Notes: generated from the sequence alone by a model not told the origin. A stretch of DNA of 43,798 nt from Pelargonium cotyledonis (GCA_036897625.1 JAYMTA010000085.1:1-43798), one strand, 5' to 3'; numbered from the stretch's first letter, positions 12,391-24,667 are shown. Numbers and translations: made by a program.

Positions 12391-15010
12391 GTGGTTAAAA
12401 TCCGATCTCCTTGTAAACACCCCGTTGTCATCTCCATCTTCACTTCCACTGTATGGTAGTTCAATCTGCATTGACAATACCAAATCATTTTCAATATTAT
12501 AATATTTGCAACAATTGATTTGAAAATGATACCATTGTATTACGTTAACGATTATTTGCGACGTTTCATGACATCAGATGAAAATAATTTTTACAAAAGA
12601 GGAGTAAATCTACTAGTGTATGTTTACTACGGCTAGATGAGTTTTTCCAATATTATTTTAATTTTAAATTATATTTTAGTAGCTGTGTTATTTCTATTGT
12701 TTGTTTCCATTGCCTAGGATTTATATTATTAGAAGTTTTGATACGTCTTTTTCTTTTTTAATTAAATTTGTTTTATTTCGTTATGAGTTTATATATTTTG
12801 CTTTATAACTGTTGCATGTCAGATTTCTTTGAAAAGGACAACCGACTGGTCTTATTATTCCAGAGTTACAATCAAGATTTTAACCAGCAATGTGACAGTT
12901 GGTCGTTCTTCAAAACATTCGATCGAGTTGTACAAATCAATTTACTCATGTTAGAGTATTTAGTTTTATGTCAGAATTATTTCTAATGGAGATTGTACTT
13001 CACCGTTGATTTTAATAAAAATACTAAAGAAAAAGAAATTACTCGATTTCTTTTCTCGAAATAAGTAATTATTAATTGAAGGACATAGCTTAATTAAAGA
13101 GAACCATAATAAAAATCCAACAAAGATGTCTTGGAGAGATGAAATGTTGAGAGACCAGTTTTGAAATGTTGAGGTGATGATCCATTTTGCATGGTCAAAT
13201 ACATGAATTGTGAAGATCAGTTTAATTAAGCTGCTCGCCAATTTTATAGGTTTGTTGTGTGGAGATCGAACCTTTAATATTTTTTTACAATTTCCGTTTG
13301 TCAATCGAGCCATACACAATCCATTAATTTTTGTGTCGTTTTAATTCAAAGACAAAATTGAAAAAATAGAATATATTTTAACTAGTTATCGATAATTAAT
13401 GCTTAGTGTTGTTAATCATTGCTTTCTTTTTCATTTTGATTCAACACAATTTTTATAGACACAAATGTTCTTGTCTCTTGCATGCATTTGAAAAGTCAAA
13501 AGCTACCTAGTGCTAATTTATCTCATAATCGTGACAAACACTTCTTCAAGATTATTAGATGACAAATACAAATAATTCGAGCTCTCCGATACTCATAATG
13601 AATATGTGTCGTTGATCGAGGTGCGCACACATTATTTCAAAGTCAACCGAAATAGTTTTCATATATTTATCAATACCCTATATAAATTATGTTAAGATTC
13701 TCTTTGTTATTATGAGCTTACTAAACGGGACGAATCTAGACATATTATCAACTTTGGTTTTTATGAGAAGTTCGATCGATGAGAAAATAAAGTCTCATTA
13801 CGCGTATGTTTTGACTGACAATTTAGATGTGTTAATAATATAAACGGTACATGTGATATGATCACACCGTATACGATAAATCCTGTTAAAAGTTAGACAC
13901 TAAATAAAAGTTTTCATAATTCCTCTTAGTTGTGATGTTTTTATATATTTATTTTGTAAACTGACTATTAGAAGTTTTCTGAGTCAAAGTATGTTTTGCT
14001 GTTTTATATACCGCCTTGAGGTAGTTCATACGTCGCAATTTCAAATAACGATTCCATGTAACATGAATTATACTTAAATATATTTCATATGTTTTATTAA
14101 TTTATTAGGTTGGATATGACTAAATTAGTTCAATGCTACTGATTTTGTATTTGATATTTAGTGTAATTCCTAATATAAATGATACTGTACTATAAGAGAC
14201 GTGGATATAATTTATTGTGTTTCATGCATTTGAACAAAAAATGGCTATAATTAGTCACCTAATTATTGGATGGATGAGATTAAAAGTCAAATTTGCTTGA
14301 ATGGCTAACAATAAGTGGTAAGGAAGTTTGTTCTTAGTTAATATATATTATGAACACGACTGCACATTACACGATATATTTTACCAAGCGTTGGATAAAC
14401 AAATACAATATTTTTAGATGTACAAAAATTAGTGCGACATAAGTTTATTTGCTTATTTTGCTCATGATTTTTTTAATGAGTAAATAAATGTGCAAAATAG
14501 AATGGTTTTTAATTTTTGTTGTTGTCATATATAGTTTTGACGTTCATATGTGCCGTTGAAAAGTGTATCGCACTTATTTTGTTGACCATCAATAGGCCGC
14601 CAAGTAAAGACACTCCTTGCTTCATTGCATGCCTTTAGAGGTAGCTCATACGTCGCAATTCTATAAATTATTGGATTTACGTAACATAAATCTACTCAAA
14701 AAAATTTCATAAGTTTTCTCTATTAGGTTGAGCACGATTGAATCGATTCAAAGATTTTGGTTTTTGATTTTTTTAATTTGATATATAATTTAATTTCTAA
14801 CTAAAAACATCTCAAATGATATTATACCATATGAGACATGGAAATAAATTATTATGTTTCATGCATTTGAACATTTTCTTTTAAAATGGCTATGGTTAGG
14901 TGTAACAATTTATTGAAAAAAATCATGTAGTTTCCTTAGTTTAGACGGACACGATTAAAACTGAGAATTGATCTAACGGCTCTGATTCAATAAGGGTTTA
15001 TTTGTAAGCC

Positions 15011-15018
15011 TATTTAAA
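15011..15018 (+). promoter_or_regulatory. TATA box of array unit 1
   Basis: TATTTAAA is followed by CCCCTCAAAAGGGTTTCAAT. The position relative to the hairpin (about 200 bp upstream) is kept in units 1-4. Confidence 0.55.
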
Positions 15019-15214
15019 CCCCTCAAAAGGGTTTCAATTTCAAGCAAAAACAAAGTTTGTTTACTCTCACTAATCGGTTGGGGATTTGCTAGAAAATTAA
15101 GAGAATTGTATTCTAGTAATTTTATGGTTACTCCCTAATCAGATTATTAGAGTCTCATTTTCTTTAAATTGTTCATATTACACTATTATTTTGTATTCCA
15201 TGGTTCTCGAAAAA

Positions 15215-15333
15215 GTGGAGAGTAACTCTAGTCAGTTAGTAATCTACCAAGAAAAGGGTTTAATTTGAAGATCGTATGATCTTTAGTTTACTAAATTTTT
15301 GGTAGATTACTAATTTGATTAAAGTTTGTTTCC
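15215..15333 (+). ncRNA. Predicted stem-loop of unit 1 (MIRNA-like hairpin)
   Basis: TTAGTAATCTACCAA (15236-15250) and TTGGTAGATTACTAA (15299-15313) are perfect 15-nt inverted repeats. Pairing extends outward through GTCAG / TTTGATTAAAGTT with G.U pairs, one bulge and one C/A mismatch, to about 27 bp. Inside the loop GAAGATC / GATCTT can form a second small stem. Size and shape fit a plant pre-miRNA. I recognise no known miRNA family. Confidence 0.6.
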
Positions 15334-15682
15334 AAGGAACAAAATCCGTTACATCGTCACTAATTTATCATCATTTCTCTGTTGTTGTTTTCCGAGAACA
15401 ATCAAATTACTCTAATTATTAGACAGGAGGTTCTATCCATCGTAATGTCACATCTACTCCAACAGTAGAGATCTACATTTCGAGCGTTGAAATATTTTAA
15501 TTTATCTTGATGATAATTTTTCTCTTTATTTTTGTATTTTAATACTTCTTGATGAATTGTTTCAAGAGTATGATGATATTTGTATGCTTCTAGTATACTC
15601 GAAATGTAGTTTTTCCCACATTCTGTTTCCATGTAAAAAATTTCATATATATTTTCTTGATGCTACGTCCTCTCTCTCTCTC

Positions 15683-15699
15683 AATATATATATATATAT
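15683..15699. repeat. (TA)n microsatellite
   Basis: A run of alternating AT follows a CT-rich tract. The same CT-then-TA structure sits at 19877-19899 in unit 2. Confidence 0.9.
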
Positions 15700-16063
15700 T
15701 TGTATTTCTCATGATCTTTTCTGAAAAGAACTTCACTGATTAACTGAAACAGAGTACGTAGTTTCAAGAGAATCCATAACCAAAGAATATCAGCAAAGAA
15801 AACTTGCGAAAATATTGAGACACCATTCATGAAACTTGGACCCGATAAATAAATTAAAATAAGAAAAACAACAATATTGGACACAATAATTAAAATAATA
15901 AAATATTCATTCAACACAATTAGGTTTCATGATCCTTTTGGCATGGTCTAATTGGGTAAATACATGAATTATGAAGCTTAATATTTGACATTAATTATAT
16001 CAACAAAATCAGCCCTCCTTTTGTCTGAAAGTTTAATTTTATATATATAACAGTTTAATTATA

Positions 16064-16315
16064 CTCCATCCGTTCTAAAATTAGTGTCTTGTTTTCATTT
16101 TTTGCAAAAATTAAGAATTATTAGACAATTTAGTGTGTTTTCAATATTACCCTTACTTTCTCACCTACATCCCTTGTGCAGATTTTCTCATGTGCACAAG
16201 TGATAAGGGTAATATGAGAAAAACAATAATATAACAACCTAAAAATAGAAACAAGACACTCATTTTGAGACAAAAAATTTAGACAAACAAGACACTCATT
16301 TTGAGACAGAGGGAG
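16064..16315. mobile_element. Stowaway-type MITE in unit 1
   Basis: Terminal inverted repeats of about 31 bp start CTCCATCCGTTCTAAAAT at the left and CTCCCTCTGTCTCAAAAT (reverse complement) at the right. TA flanks both ends. These are hallmarks of Tc1/mariner-derived Stowaway MITEs. GACACTCATTTTGAGAC is duplicated at the right end. Confidence 0.85.
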
Positions 16316-16379
16316 TAGGAGACTGTATATATATTTAAAACGTTCAGTATTTACTTACAAACAATGCTCTCATTTATGG

Positions 16380-16925
16380 AGCACAAAGAAAGAACAAAGA
16401 ATTGATCGAATGATGCAGATTTTCAGAGAAAGATGAGAACGAGCAATATGGCAGTCGATACCTAGCTATTTGTTTAGTGCGTTCATGTAACAAATTATTA
16501 TGAGTAATATGAATGACACTTTGACGTACTGTTATAATGAATATGTGTAAGAGAAATAAATATTGTACTTATGTTCCCAAGCTGCAGTCAATTTTACCAT
16601 ACTAATTTTGTGACGGTGTCAACAAGGGTTCGACATTTGGATATATTTTGCACTGAAACGAGAGACAACATGGGTCATATTTTATTACATCATGAAATAA
16701 GGGAACCATCTTGAAAATTAAGATTCAAAATTTTGTAGTAGAGCGTCAACAATGAGATCTCTCCTCCAACCCGTGTTAGAGAAGGCAATGAGTAGAAGAG
16801 ACGAACTTGATGGATGATGCAAATCATGAGAAATATTAACTTGAACATATCACATAACATATGTGACATAACCTTCAGGGCAGCAACAAAGTGAATTGAT
16901 GAAGGAATTGTCATACAATATCATG
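16380..16925 (-). mobile_element. Ty1-copia RT/RNase H remnant, unit 1
   Basis: Minus-strand translation across broken frames gives copia-like blocks in the right order: SSIHFVAALKVMSHMLCDMF (compare the copia 'HxxAxLRVLRYL' block), QDGSLIS (compare GGSLISW) and LGIDCHIARSHL (compare TKHIEIDCHxVR). Stops and frameshifts are frequent. Related debris at the same place in units 2 and 3 shows it was there before the array expanded. Confidence 0.65.
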
Positions 16926-17109
16926 ACATGTTATTGTGAGATTGATAAAACAGCGAACCAGTTAACGATAACCTGTAGGATCCAAAAGAAGTTTGCCGAA
17001 TAAAAATATAGAAGTTCACTAAAATCTTTCATCTCAAATTCTTCTTAGTTGTGATGTTTTTTTTATATATTTTATTTTATACGTTGATTGTAAGAAGTTT
17101 CATCGGTTT

Positions 17110-17258
17110 TTTTTTTAACTAACTATTTGAGCTACACAATAGGGGGTAACTCTCCCCTTTAAACCCCACCCCACCCCACCAGACGCAATGAGATTTGAAC
17201 CCACGACCTCCCATATGGAGATGTGTGTTCTTGACCATTGCGCCATCCCCTAGGGGAC
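17110..17258 (-). mobile_element. tRNA-derived SINE in unit 1
   Basis: On the minus strand a box A-like stretch (GGATGGCGCAATGGTCAAGA) and a box B-like stretch (GGTCGTGGGTTCAAATC) precede a GGTGGGGTGGGGTTT body and a T/A-rich tail. TCATCGGTTT flanks it at 17100-17109 and 17259-17268 as a target duplication. It is the same family as the element at 26547. Confidence 0.85.
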
Positions 17259-17417
17259 TCATCGGTTTGGCCTTTGAGGTAGTTCATACGTCACAATTCT
17301 AAAGAACGAATTCATGCTACGTGAATTATACTAGAGTATATTTCATATGTTTTTTTTTGTTAGGTTGGATATATAACTAAATTAGTTCAACGGTACTGAT
17401 TTTGTATTTGATATATA

Positions 17418-17722
17418 GGTATCGTTTGGATCGGGGAATCCAAATTACCATGGATTCTATATATTATAGGAATTTAGATTTCTGGAATACATATTCCGGG
17501 AAAGTCAAGAATAATATATTTGTGTACTAAAGATGAATCTAAAATATTATGTTTGGATTTCATGTACTAAAAATTAAAAAAATTTGAAATTGCTACAAAA
17601 TGTCATTTATATCCTTTCCAAATATCATATTAATTTGATACAAATTTGTCATGAAAAAAGTTTCATATTTTTCATAGAATAAAATAATTTTTTTAATCAT
17701 TTGTATATATGAATTTTATTTC

Positions 17723-17753
<31 letters not shown>

Positions 17754-18077
17754 TACATTCATGAGCATTCATTGTAGGTTGAAAATTTAAAAAAGAAAAA
17801 AATACATGAATTAATAATGACAATATAAGAAGATAAAAAATAAAAGTGAGTATATAAATGTCATTCAGGAATTGGGATGCAAGGAAAGTTGGTCTGAATC
17901 ACAAATACCACATATTATATGGTATTCTTTTTTCAAGATATATGAAGAATTTTAGATTACATGAATCTTTATTTTCCATTCTTTCTCATTTGACAATTTT
18001 TACCCAAACATAATAAAGTGTACTTTACGTTTGACTTTGTCACTTTCCCATGTAGAATCGGGGTACCAAACGATACC
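17418..18077. mobile_element. Harbinger/Tourist-like MITE inserted in unit 2
   Basis: GGTATCGTTTGG begins and CCAAACGATACC ends the element, a perfect 12-bp inverted repeat. ATA flanks both sides as a 3-bp target duplication. Paralogous units have uninterrupted GATATATAGTGTA at this place, confirming an insertion of 660 bp. The interior is AT-rich and without an ORF. Confidence 0.88.
17723..17752. repeat. (AAT)n microsatellite inside the MITE
   Basis: About ten AAT triplets in a row. Confidence 0.9.
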
Positions 18078-19098
18078 ATAGTGTAATTCCTAATGTAAAT
18101 GATACTGTACCATAAGAGAGATGGATATAATTTATAATGTTTCATGCATTCGAAAAAAAATGAACAAAATGGCTATAATTAGACTTAAAAAAATATAATA
18201 AAGTTAACCACTTATTGGATGGATGAGATAATGCAACCAAATTATTATTCCATATCGTTCATAATACAAATTAAGACGAATGACATGCGGGCCTGTATCC
18301 AAAGACATGCATAAAACTACTCTCTAACATATATAGAACTAGGAAGCCAAACAAGCTCTTGTGCAACCCGATTCGCAGAGGGAAGGATGAGATTAAAAAT
18401 ATGCTTTTAGTTAATATTATGAATGATACATGTGGCATGTATATGACTCCACATGTGTCCACAATATATTCGATGAGGTGTCAAATAAAATATTTAGATG
18501 AATTAGTGCACCATAAGTTTATGTGCTTATTTTGCTTTTAAATTTTTATAAAATAAAAAGATGTACGAAACAAAATGGTGTTTTATTTTTTGTTGTGTGT
18601 TGTCATAATATAGCTTTGACATTCTTTTATTTTAATGCTTAATGTGTCCGCCGAAAAGTGTCTCATAGTTATTTTGTTGACCATCAAAAGGTTGCCAAGT
18701 AAAGGCCCACCTTATTGCACTACATGCATTTAGAGGTAGTTCGAACGTCACAACTCTGTAGATCAGATTCACGTAACATAAGTCTACTCGATCTTTTAAA
18801 TTTTCTTTATTAGGTTGAGTATGTTTGAATCGATTCAACTGTTTTAATGTGTCATTTTTCAGTTTGATACATGATTTAATTGCTAACTAAAAACATCTCA
18901 AATGATATTCTACCATATGAAACATGGAAATAAATATTTATGTTTCATGCATTTGAACAAAAAAAATTCAAAAATGGCTATGGTTAGATGTAACAATTTA
19001 TTGAAAAAAATCATGAAGTTTCCTTTGTTTGGATGACCACGATTAAAACTAAGAATTGCATCAACGGCTCTAATTCACTACTGATTTATTTGAAAGTC

Positions 19099-19106
19099 TA
19101 TTTAAA
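19099..19106 (+). promoter_or_regulatory. TATA box of array unit 2
   Basis: TATTTAAA is followed by CCCCTCAAAAGGGTTTCAAT as in unit 1. Confidence 0.55.
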
Positions 19107-19308
19107 CCCCTCAAAAGGGTTTCAATTTCAAACAAAAACAAAGTTTGTTTACTCTCACTAATCGGTTGGGGATTTACTAGAAAATTAGAAGAGAATTGTA
19201 TTCTACTAATTTTATGGTTACTCCCTAATCCGATTATTAGAGACTCATTCTCTTTAAATTGTTCGTATTATATATACTATTATTTTGTATTCCATGGTTC
19301 TTGAAAAA

Positions 19309-19428
19309 GTGGTGAGTAACTCTAGTCAGTTAGTAATCTACCAAGAAAATAGTTTCATTTGAAGATCCAATGATGTTTAATTTATAATATTTTTTGGTAG
19401 ATTACTAATTTGATTAAAGTTTGTTTCC
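19309..19428 (+). ncRNA. Predicted stem-loop of unit 2 (MIRNA-like hairpin)
   Basis: The arms TTAGTAATCTACCAA (19330-19344) and TTGGTAGATTACTAA (19394-19408) are identical to those of unit 1, while the loop differs at many sites and by length. After the hairpin, GAAGGTATTTGTA gives a splice-donor-like AAG|GTATTT. Confidence 0.6.
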
Positions 19429-19867
19429 AAGGGACAAAATCCGAAAATTTGAAGGTATTTGTACATTGACATCTTCAATAATATATCATCATTTCTCTAT
19501 TGTTATTTTTCTGTTTGTTTTAGTGTAGTCAACTTTCCGGTTTAACTCGGATATATCCGAGAACAGTTGGATTTCTCTGATTTTTAGACAAGAGGTTCAC
19601 CGTATTGTCTCCTTCTTCTCCAACAGTGGAGATCTGCGTTTGATTTCTAGAGATCTACATTTTGAGCGTGGACTGCAATTTTTTTTTATCTTGATGATAT
19701 TTTTCTCTTTATTTTTGTTTTCTAATTATTCTTGATGAATTGTTCCAAGAATATGATAATATTTGTATGCTTCTAGTATTCTCCAAATGTAGTTTTTCCA
19801 ACATTCCGTTTTCACGAAGAAAAAAAATTCATATATGTCTTCTTGATGTTATGTCCTCTCTCTCTCT

Positions 19868-19899
<32 letters not shown>

Positions 19900-20279
19900 T
19901 AACCAAAGAATATCAGCAAAGAAAACTGCGAAAATATTGAGACACCATTCGTGAAACTTGGACATGATAATCAAAATAAGAAAAGCAACAATATTATTGG
20001 ATATGATGATAATTAAAATAATAAAATCAACCATTCAACAAATTTAGGCTTCACGATCCTTTTGGCATGGTCAACTTGGATAAATACTTGAATTATGAAG
20101 CTTAAAACAATTATAAATATTTTTGGCATTTATATATATCAACAAAATCTGCCCAAGAACAAGTACTCTGAGAGTTTAATTATACGAGACTGTGTATATT
20201 TCATATATATGTTCAATATTTAATTACAAACAATGCTCTTAAATATGGAGCAAAACGGAAGAACAAAGATTTGAATGAT

Positions 20280-20775
20280 GCAGATTTTTAGAGAGAGATG
20301 AGAACGAGCAATGTGGAAATCGATAACTATTTGTTTAGTGTGATCATGTAGTGCGTTATTATGAGTAATATGAATGACACTATGACGGCTGTAATGAATG
20401 TGTGTAGGAGAAATAAATACTATACCTAGCTACGTTCCCAAGCAACCAATTTAACCATATTAATTTTGAGAGGATGTCAACAAATGCTCGATATTTGAAT
20501 TTTGTATTGAAATGAGAGACAATATGGATTGTTTTTTATTACGTCAGGAAATGAGAGAACCACCTTGAAAGAAACAAAATTTTGTAGTAGAACGTCAATA
20601 GTGAGATCCATCCCCTATCCGTGTTAGAGAATATAGAGGCAATAAGAGACGAATTTGATGGTTGATGCAAATCATGAGAAATATTAACTTGAACGTATCA
20701 CATAAGTTATGTGACATAACCTTAAGGGCAGCGACAAAGTGAGATGACGAAGGAATCGTCATGAGCCGGCTCACA
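20280..20775 (-). mobile_element. Ty1-copia RT/RNase H remnant, unit 2
   Basis: This is the best-preserved copy. Minus-strand blocks SSSHFVAALKVMSH, RSTTKFCFFQGGSLIS, RNKKQSILSL and VIDFHIARSHLSLK follow the order of a copia RT-RNase H end. RSTTGYCFFLGGSLISWRSKKQ-like text is a copia signature. Internal stops are present. Confidence 0.7.
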
Positions 20776-21990
20776 CGATGCTCTACACAAACAACATTAC
20801 GACATGTTACGTGACATAACTTGTAGGATCCAAAAGAAGTTTGCCGAAAAAATATATAGAAGTTTACTAAAATCTTTCTTTCATCTCAAACTCCTCTTAG
20901 ATTTGATGTTTTTATAACTTTTATTTTATTAAGTTGATTTCAGAAGTTTTATGGGTAAAAGTTCACTATGATATTTTACATGCCCTTTGACCTTTGAGGT
21001 AGTTCATACGTCACAATTCTAAAGAACGAATGGATGCTACATGAATTATACTCGAGTATATTTCATATTTTTTTGTTAGGTTGGATATGACTAAATTAGT
21101 TCAATGCTACTGATTTTGTATTCGATATATAGTGTAGTTCCTAACATAAATGATATTGTTCCATATAGATGGATATAATTTATAAAGTATCATGCATTCA
21201 AACAAAATTGAATAAAATGCCTTTTATTGTACTTAAATTTTTTATTGAAAAACATAATATAGTTACCTAATTATTGGATGGATGAGATTAAAAATAAGTA
21301 TTCAGTTAATATTATGAATGATACATGTGATATGCATATCAGCATATCCATGATATATTCAGCGAAGCGTTAGATAAAATATTTAGATGAACTAGTGCCC
21401 CATAAGTTTATGCAATTATTTTGCTCATAAATTTTTATAAAATAAAACGATGTATAAAACATAATGGTGTTTAATTTTTTTTGTCTTACTATAGTTTTGA
21501 CGCTCTTTTTATTTTATTGCTTAATGTGTCCGCCGAAAAATGTCTTGCACTTATTTTGTTGATCATCAAAAGGTTTCCAAGAAAAGGCACACCTGGTTGG
21601 ATTGCATGCATTTAGGGGTAGTTCATACGTCGCAATTCTGTAGATCGGATTTACGTAACATACGTCTACTCGATCTTTTAAATTTTCTTTATTAGGTTGA
21701 GTACGTATGACTAAATCGATTCAACAGTTTTTATAATTTATTTTTCATTTGTCAGTTTGATATATAATTTAATGGCTAACTATAAATAATTCAAATGATA
21801 TTTCACCATATGAGACATGGAATTAAATTATTATGTTTCATGCATTTGAACAATTTTTTTCAAAAATGGCTATGGTTAGTTGTAACAATTTATTGAAAAA
21901 AATCATGAAGTTTCCTTAGTTTGGACGGACACGATTAAAACTGAGAATTGCTTCAACGGCTCCGATTCAACAAAGATTTATTCGAAAGGC

Positions 21991-21998
21991 TATTTAAA
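21991..21998 (+). promoter_or_regulatory. TATA box of array unit 3
   Basis: TATTTAAA is followed by CCCCTCAAAAGGGTTTCAAT, identical to unit 1. Confidence 0.55.
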
Positions 21999-22273
21999 CC
22001 CCTCAAAAGGGTTTCAATTTCAAGCAAAAACAAAGTTTGTTTACTCTCACTAAGGTTGGGGATTTACGTAGCAAAATTGCTTGGAAAATACAGAATTTTT
22101 GGTAGTGTACTAGAGAATTAGAAGAGAATTGTATTCTAATTATTTTTTGGTTAATCACTTATCTAATTTTAGCCTCATTCTCTGTAATTAAAGTGTTCTT
22201 ATTCTAATCTCAAAAGAATAAAAATAAAAAGTGTTCTTATTCTACTATTATTTTGTATTCTGTTCTTGAAAAG

Positions 22274-22387
22274 GTGGAGAGTAACTCTAGTCAGTTAGTA
22301 ATCTACCTAGAATATAGTGCAATTTGAAGGTCTTATGATCTTCACTAAATTTTTGGTAGATTACTAATATGATTAAAGTTTGTTTCC
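22274..22387 (+). ncRNA. Predicted stem-loop of unit 3 (MIRNA-like hairpin)
   Basis: The 5' arm at 22295-22309 is TTAGTAATCTACCTA, with one change at the loop-proximal end; the 3' arm at 22353-22367 is TTGGTAGATTACTAA. Loop sequence GAAGGTC...GATCTTC can still pair internally. GAAGGTACTTATA follows as a possible splice donor. Confidence 0.6.
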
Positions 22388-23084
22388 AAGGGACATAATC
22401 CGAACATTTGAAGGTACTTATATTTTTCATGACGATCAATAATATATCAACTTCATTTATCTGTTAATTATTATTTGTTGTTTCTTTTAGCTGTTTAGAT
22501 GAGATCGACGTTTGAGGTTTGGAGATCTGCTTTTCGAGGGCGGACATATTGCTTATCTCGACGATATATATTTTTCTGTTTTCATTTTTGTCCTTTTAAC
22601 ACTTTTTGATGATGAGCTGTTCTAAGAGTATGATGATATTATATTATTTTAGCATTTTTCGGACAAGATTTGGTGTATTACCCATTATTGTTGATAGTAG
22701 AAATTTTGGTGTGGACTACATTCTCGTGTTTTTTTTTCAACATTGATTTTCCAAGTAAAAAGTTTCATGTTTTTTTTTTCCTTTCGGAAATGTTTGGACA
22801 CCTTCATGAAACTTGGACATGATAAATAAAATAAGAAAATATAAAATATTGGATATGATTATGAAAATATAAAATCAATCATTCAACAAAACTTGGTTGT
22901 ATGATCTTTCTGGGCATGGTGATCATATTGGGTAAATACATGAATTATGAATCTTAAAACAGGTAAAGTTTTAGGCATTTATTTATATCACAATATCTGC
23001 TTCGACCCTCTTTTTGTTTCGTGTCTATGTTGAAAACGTATTCTGAGAGTTGAATTATACGAGAGTATGCATATTTTATATGTT

Positions 23085-23490
23085 CGGTATGTTCTTACAA
23101 ACAATGCTATTATTTATAGAGCAAAATGGACGAACAAAGAATTGAATGATGCAGATTTTTAGAGAAAGGATGAGCTCGAGTAACATGACAATTGATATCC
23201 AATTATTTACTTCGTTCATGTGATTCATCGTTGTTTTAAGTAATTTAAATGACACTTTAATTGTCATAATGAATACACGTAAAAGAAATAAATACTATAC
23301 ATGTGTTCCCAAGAAGCTAGCGTAACAAGTGCTCGATGATTGTACACTGTACTGAAATGAGAGACAATGAGTCGATTCTTATTATGTTGGAAAATGATCG
23401 TCATGAAAGAAACAAAACTCAACAACAGAGTGTTGACATTGAAATTTCTCCTTCAATCCGTGCGTGTTAGAGAGGACAATGAGTTTAAGA
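23085..23490 (-). mobile_element. Ty1-copia RNase H remnant, unit 3
   Basis: Minus-strand text aligns with the copia debris of units 1 and 2 (SLKICIIQF, and the stretch matching the IDCHIARSHL block). It is more decayed than unit 2. Confidence 0.5.
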
Positions 23491-23559
23491 GACGAAATAT
23501 TGATAAGATAATATTTTTTTACTTTCAAGACAATTCATGAGAGAATATCTTCTCACCTA

Positions 23560-24667
23560 TTCTTTCTTTTCGAAAAGATTATTGTATTTTTAATAAAATG
23601 GTGATAAAGTTAGTAGCGCAACAACAACCCGGGGCCCTCTCAAGGATTTTAGGGGCTTTGTGCCAAAAATAAAATTTGGGTCCTTAAATTTTTTAAATCG
23701 CAACGAATGAAAATAAACTTAATCAGTTAAACAAAATTAATCTGTCGGTTGCGGTTATAAACCATTGTTAAACTTATGAGTATGCATACTATTGTTAATA
23801 AAAAAGAGAGTAAAAATTTGACATGAATACAATATTTTATTTACTAAGACACAATAAAAATAGCAAAAACTTTGTTTTTATATACTATGCATGTTTAAGA
23901 ACTGAATCGTCATATGCGATTTTTTATTTTTATGAACCGCAATCAATTAAAGACTATAATTAGACACACTAAATCAATTCGGTTAAAAATCAATCGATTT
24001 TGATTTTTATTTATATACTTACCAAATATAAACAAATTAACAATTTTTAACATTTCTCGAAATCCAATTAGAACGCACAAAAATCTAACTTTAAAATTAA
24101 TTACATATTTAAGCCCGATGTAGAAAAAATCACATATATAAGCCTAATAAGAGACCTATGATTTGAACTATAATTTCTAGATAAAGAGAATGACTTGTTC
24201 CTCTTAGTGGAGCTTCATGCTCTTCGTTGCATAGAAGAAAAGATGACAAAATTGATATATGGAGGGCTTTAGAAAAATGACTTGTTCAAAGTGAGAGCTG
24301 AATAAATTTTATAGTATAAAAAGGTTGAATTAAACACAAGGGGCCTAGTTTTGTGAAGACTTGTCTAGAAATTTATCTCAATTCATTGCAGTTCATAATC
24401 GCACCTAAGAACTGCAGCTATAAGTCCAAAATAAAATTTATTGCGGTTTATAGTCGCAATTAATAACTGCAGCTAAAAGGCCAAAAGATCTAATGTTGCA
24501 GTTTATAACCGCAATTAATAAATGCAGCTAAAAGTCCAAAACAAAAAATTGTTGCAGTTTTTAATCGCAGTTATAAATTCAGCTAAAATCCAACTAAAAA
24601 GTCCAATTTAATATATTTCATTCTTTAAATTAACAATCTAAAGGTATATGAGTTAAAGCTCGTCTTT
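23560..24667. other. Unit-3-specific insertion of unknown type
   Basis: No match to other units. It contains a GGGGCCCTCTCAAGGATTTT stretch, long AT-rich DNA and the minisatellite at 24388-24605. I could not define termini or a coding frame. A decayed DNA transposon is possible. Confidence 0.4.
24388..24605. repeat. Minisatellite, four ~54-bp copies with palindromic core
   Basis: Each copy has TTGCAGTTTATAACCGCAA (a near palindrome) followed by an AACTGCAGCTAAAAGTCC-like stretch. Copies begin at about 24388, 24442, 24495 and 24551. Such palindromic direct repeats are common in subterminal regions of some DNA transposons. Confidence 0.75.

Larger units (their letters stand above)
11098..14017 (+). 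repeat. Array unit 0 (B-type; split by a LINE)
   Basis: It starts at the ATTAGGTCGA version of the B block and carries the LINE tail insertion at 11212-11958. It then has a TATA box at 12153, the most diverged hairpin, and a tail with the GCATGGTCAAATACATGAATT block near 13190. No A block is visible to its left. Confidence 0.75.
14018..17275 (+). repeat. Array unit 1
   Basis: The A block starts with GAGGTAGTTCATACGTCGC; the B block starts at about 14638; the TATA box is at 15011 and the hairpin at 15215-15333. The tail holds a Stowaway MITE, copia RNase H debris and a SINE. Confidence 0.8.
17276..20995 (+). repeat. Array unit 2
   Basis: The A block is interrupted by a 660-bp MITE. The B block starts near 18730, the TATA box is at 19099 and the hairpin at 19309. 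The tail contains CT/TA microsatellites and copia debris. Confidence 0.8.
20996..24667 (+). repeat. Array unit 3 (with ~1.1 kb extra DNA in the tail)
   Basis: The A block starts with GAGGTAGTTCATACGTCAC; the B block starts near 21615; TATA is at 21991 and the hairpin at 22274. The tail resembles other units to about 23560. The next 1.1 kb (to 24667) has no counterpart elsewhere in the array. Confidence 0.75.

Noticed and set aside
12768..13319. Short ORFs on both strands in the tail of array unit 0
   Set aside because: Low-complexity AT-rich translations that are not conserved in the sister units.
15236..15313. The hairpin arms as terminal inverted repeats of a tiny MITE
   Set aside because: No target duplication beside the arms, the flanking unit sequence is also conserved, and arms keep pairing through matched changes. 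Kept only as an alternative.
17196..17258. A tRNA gene suggested by box A/box B sequences
   Set aside because: Both occurrences (also 26550-26610) lack a tRNA cloverleaf and have a SINE body, tail and target duplication.
18271..18541. Opposed ORFs in unit 2
   Set aside because: No conservation in paralogous units and no family resemblance.
24388..24605. CRISPR-like array
   Set aside because: The spacers are themselves repeated and diverged, and the genome is a plant; it is a minisatellite.
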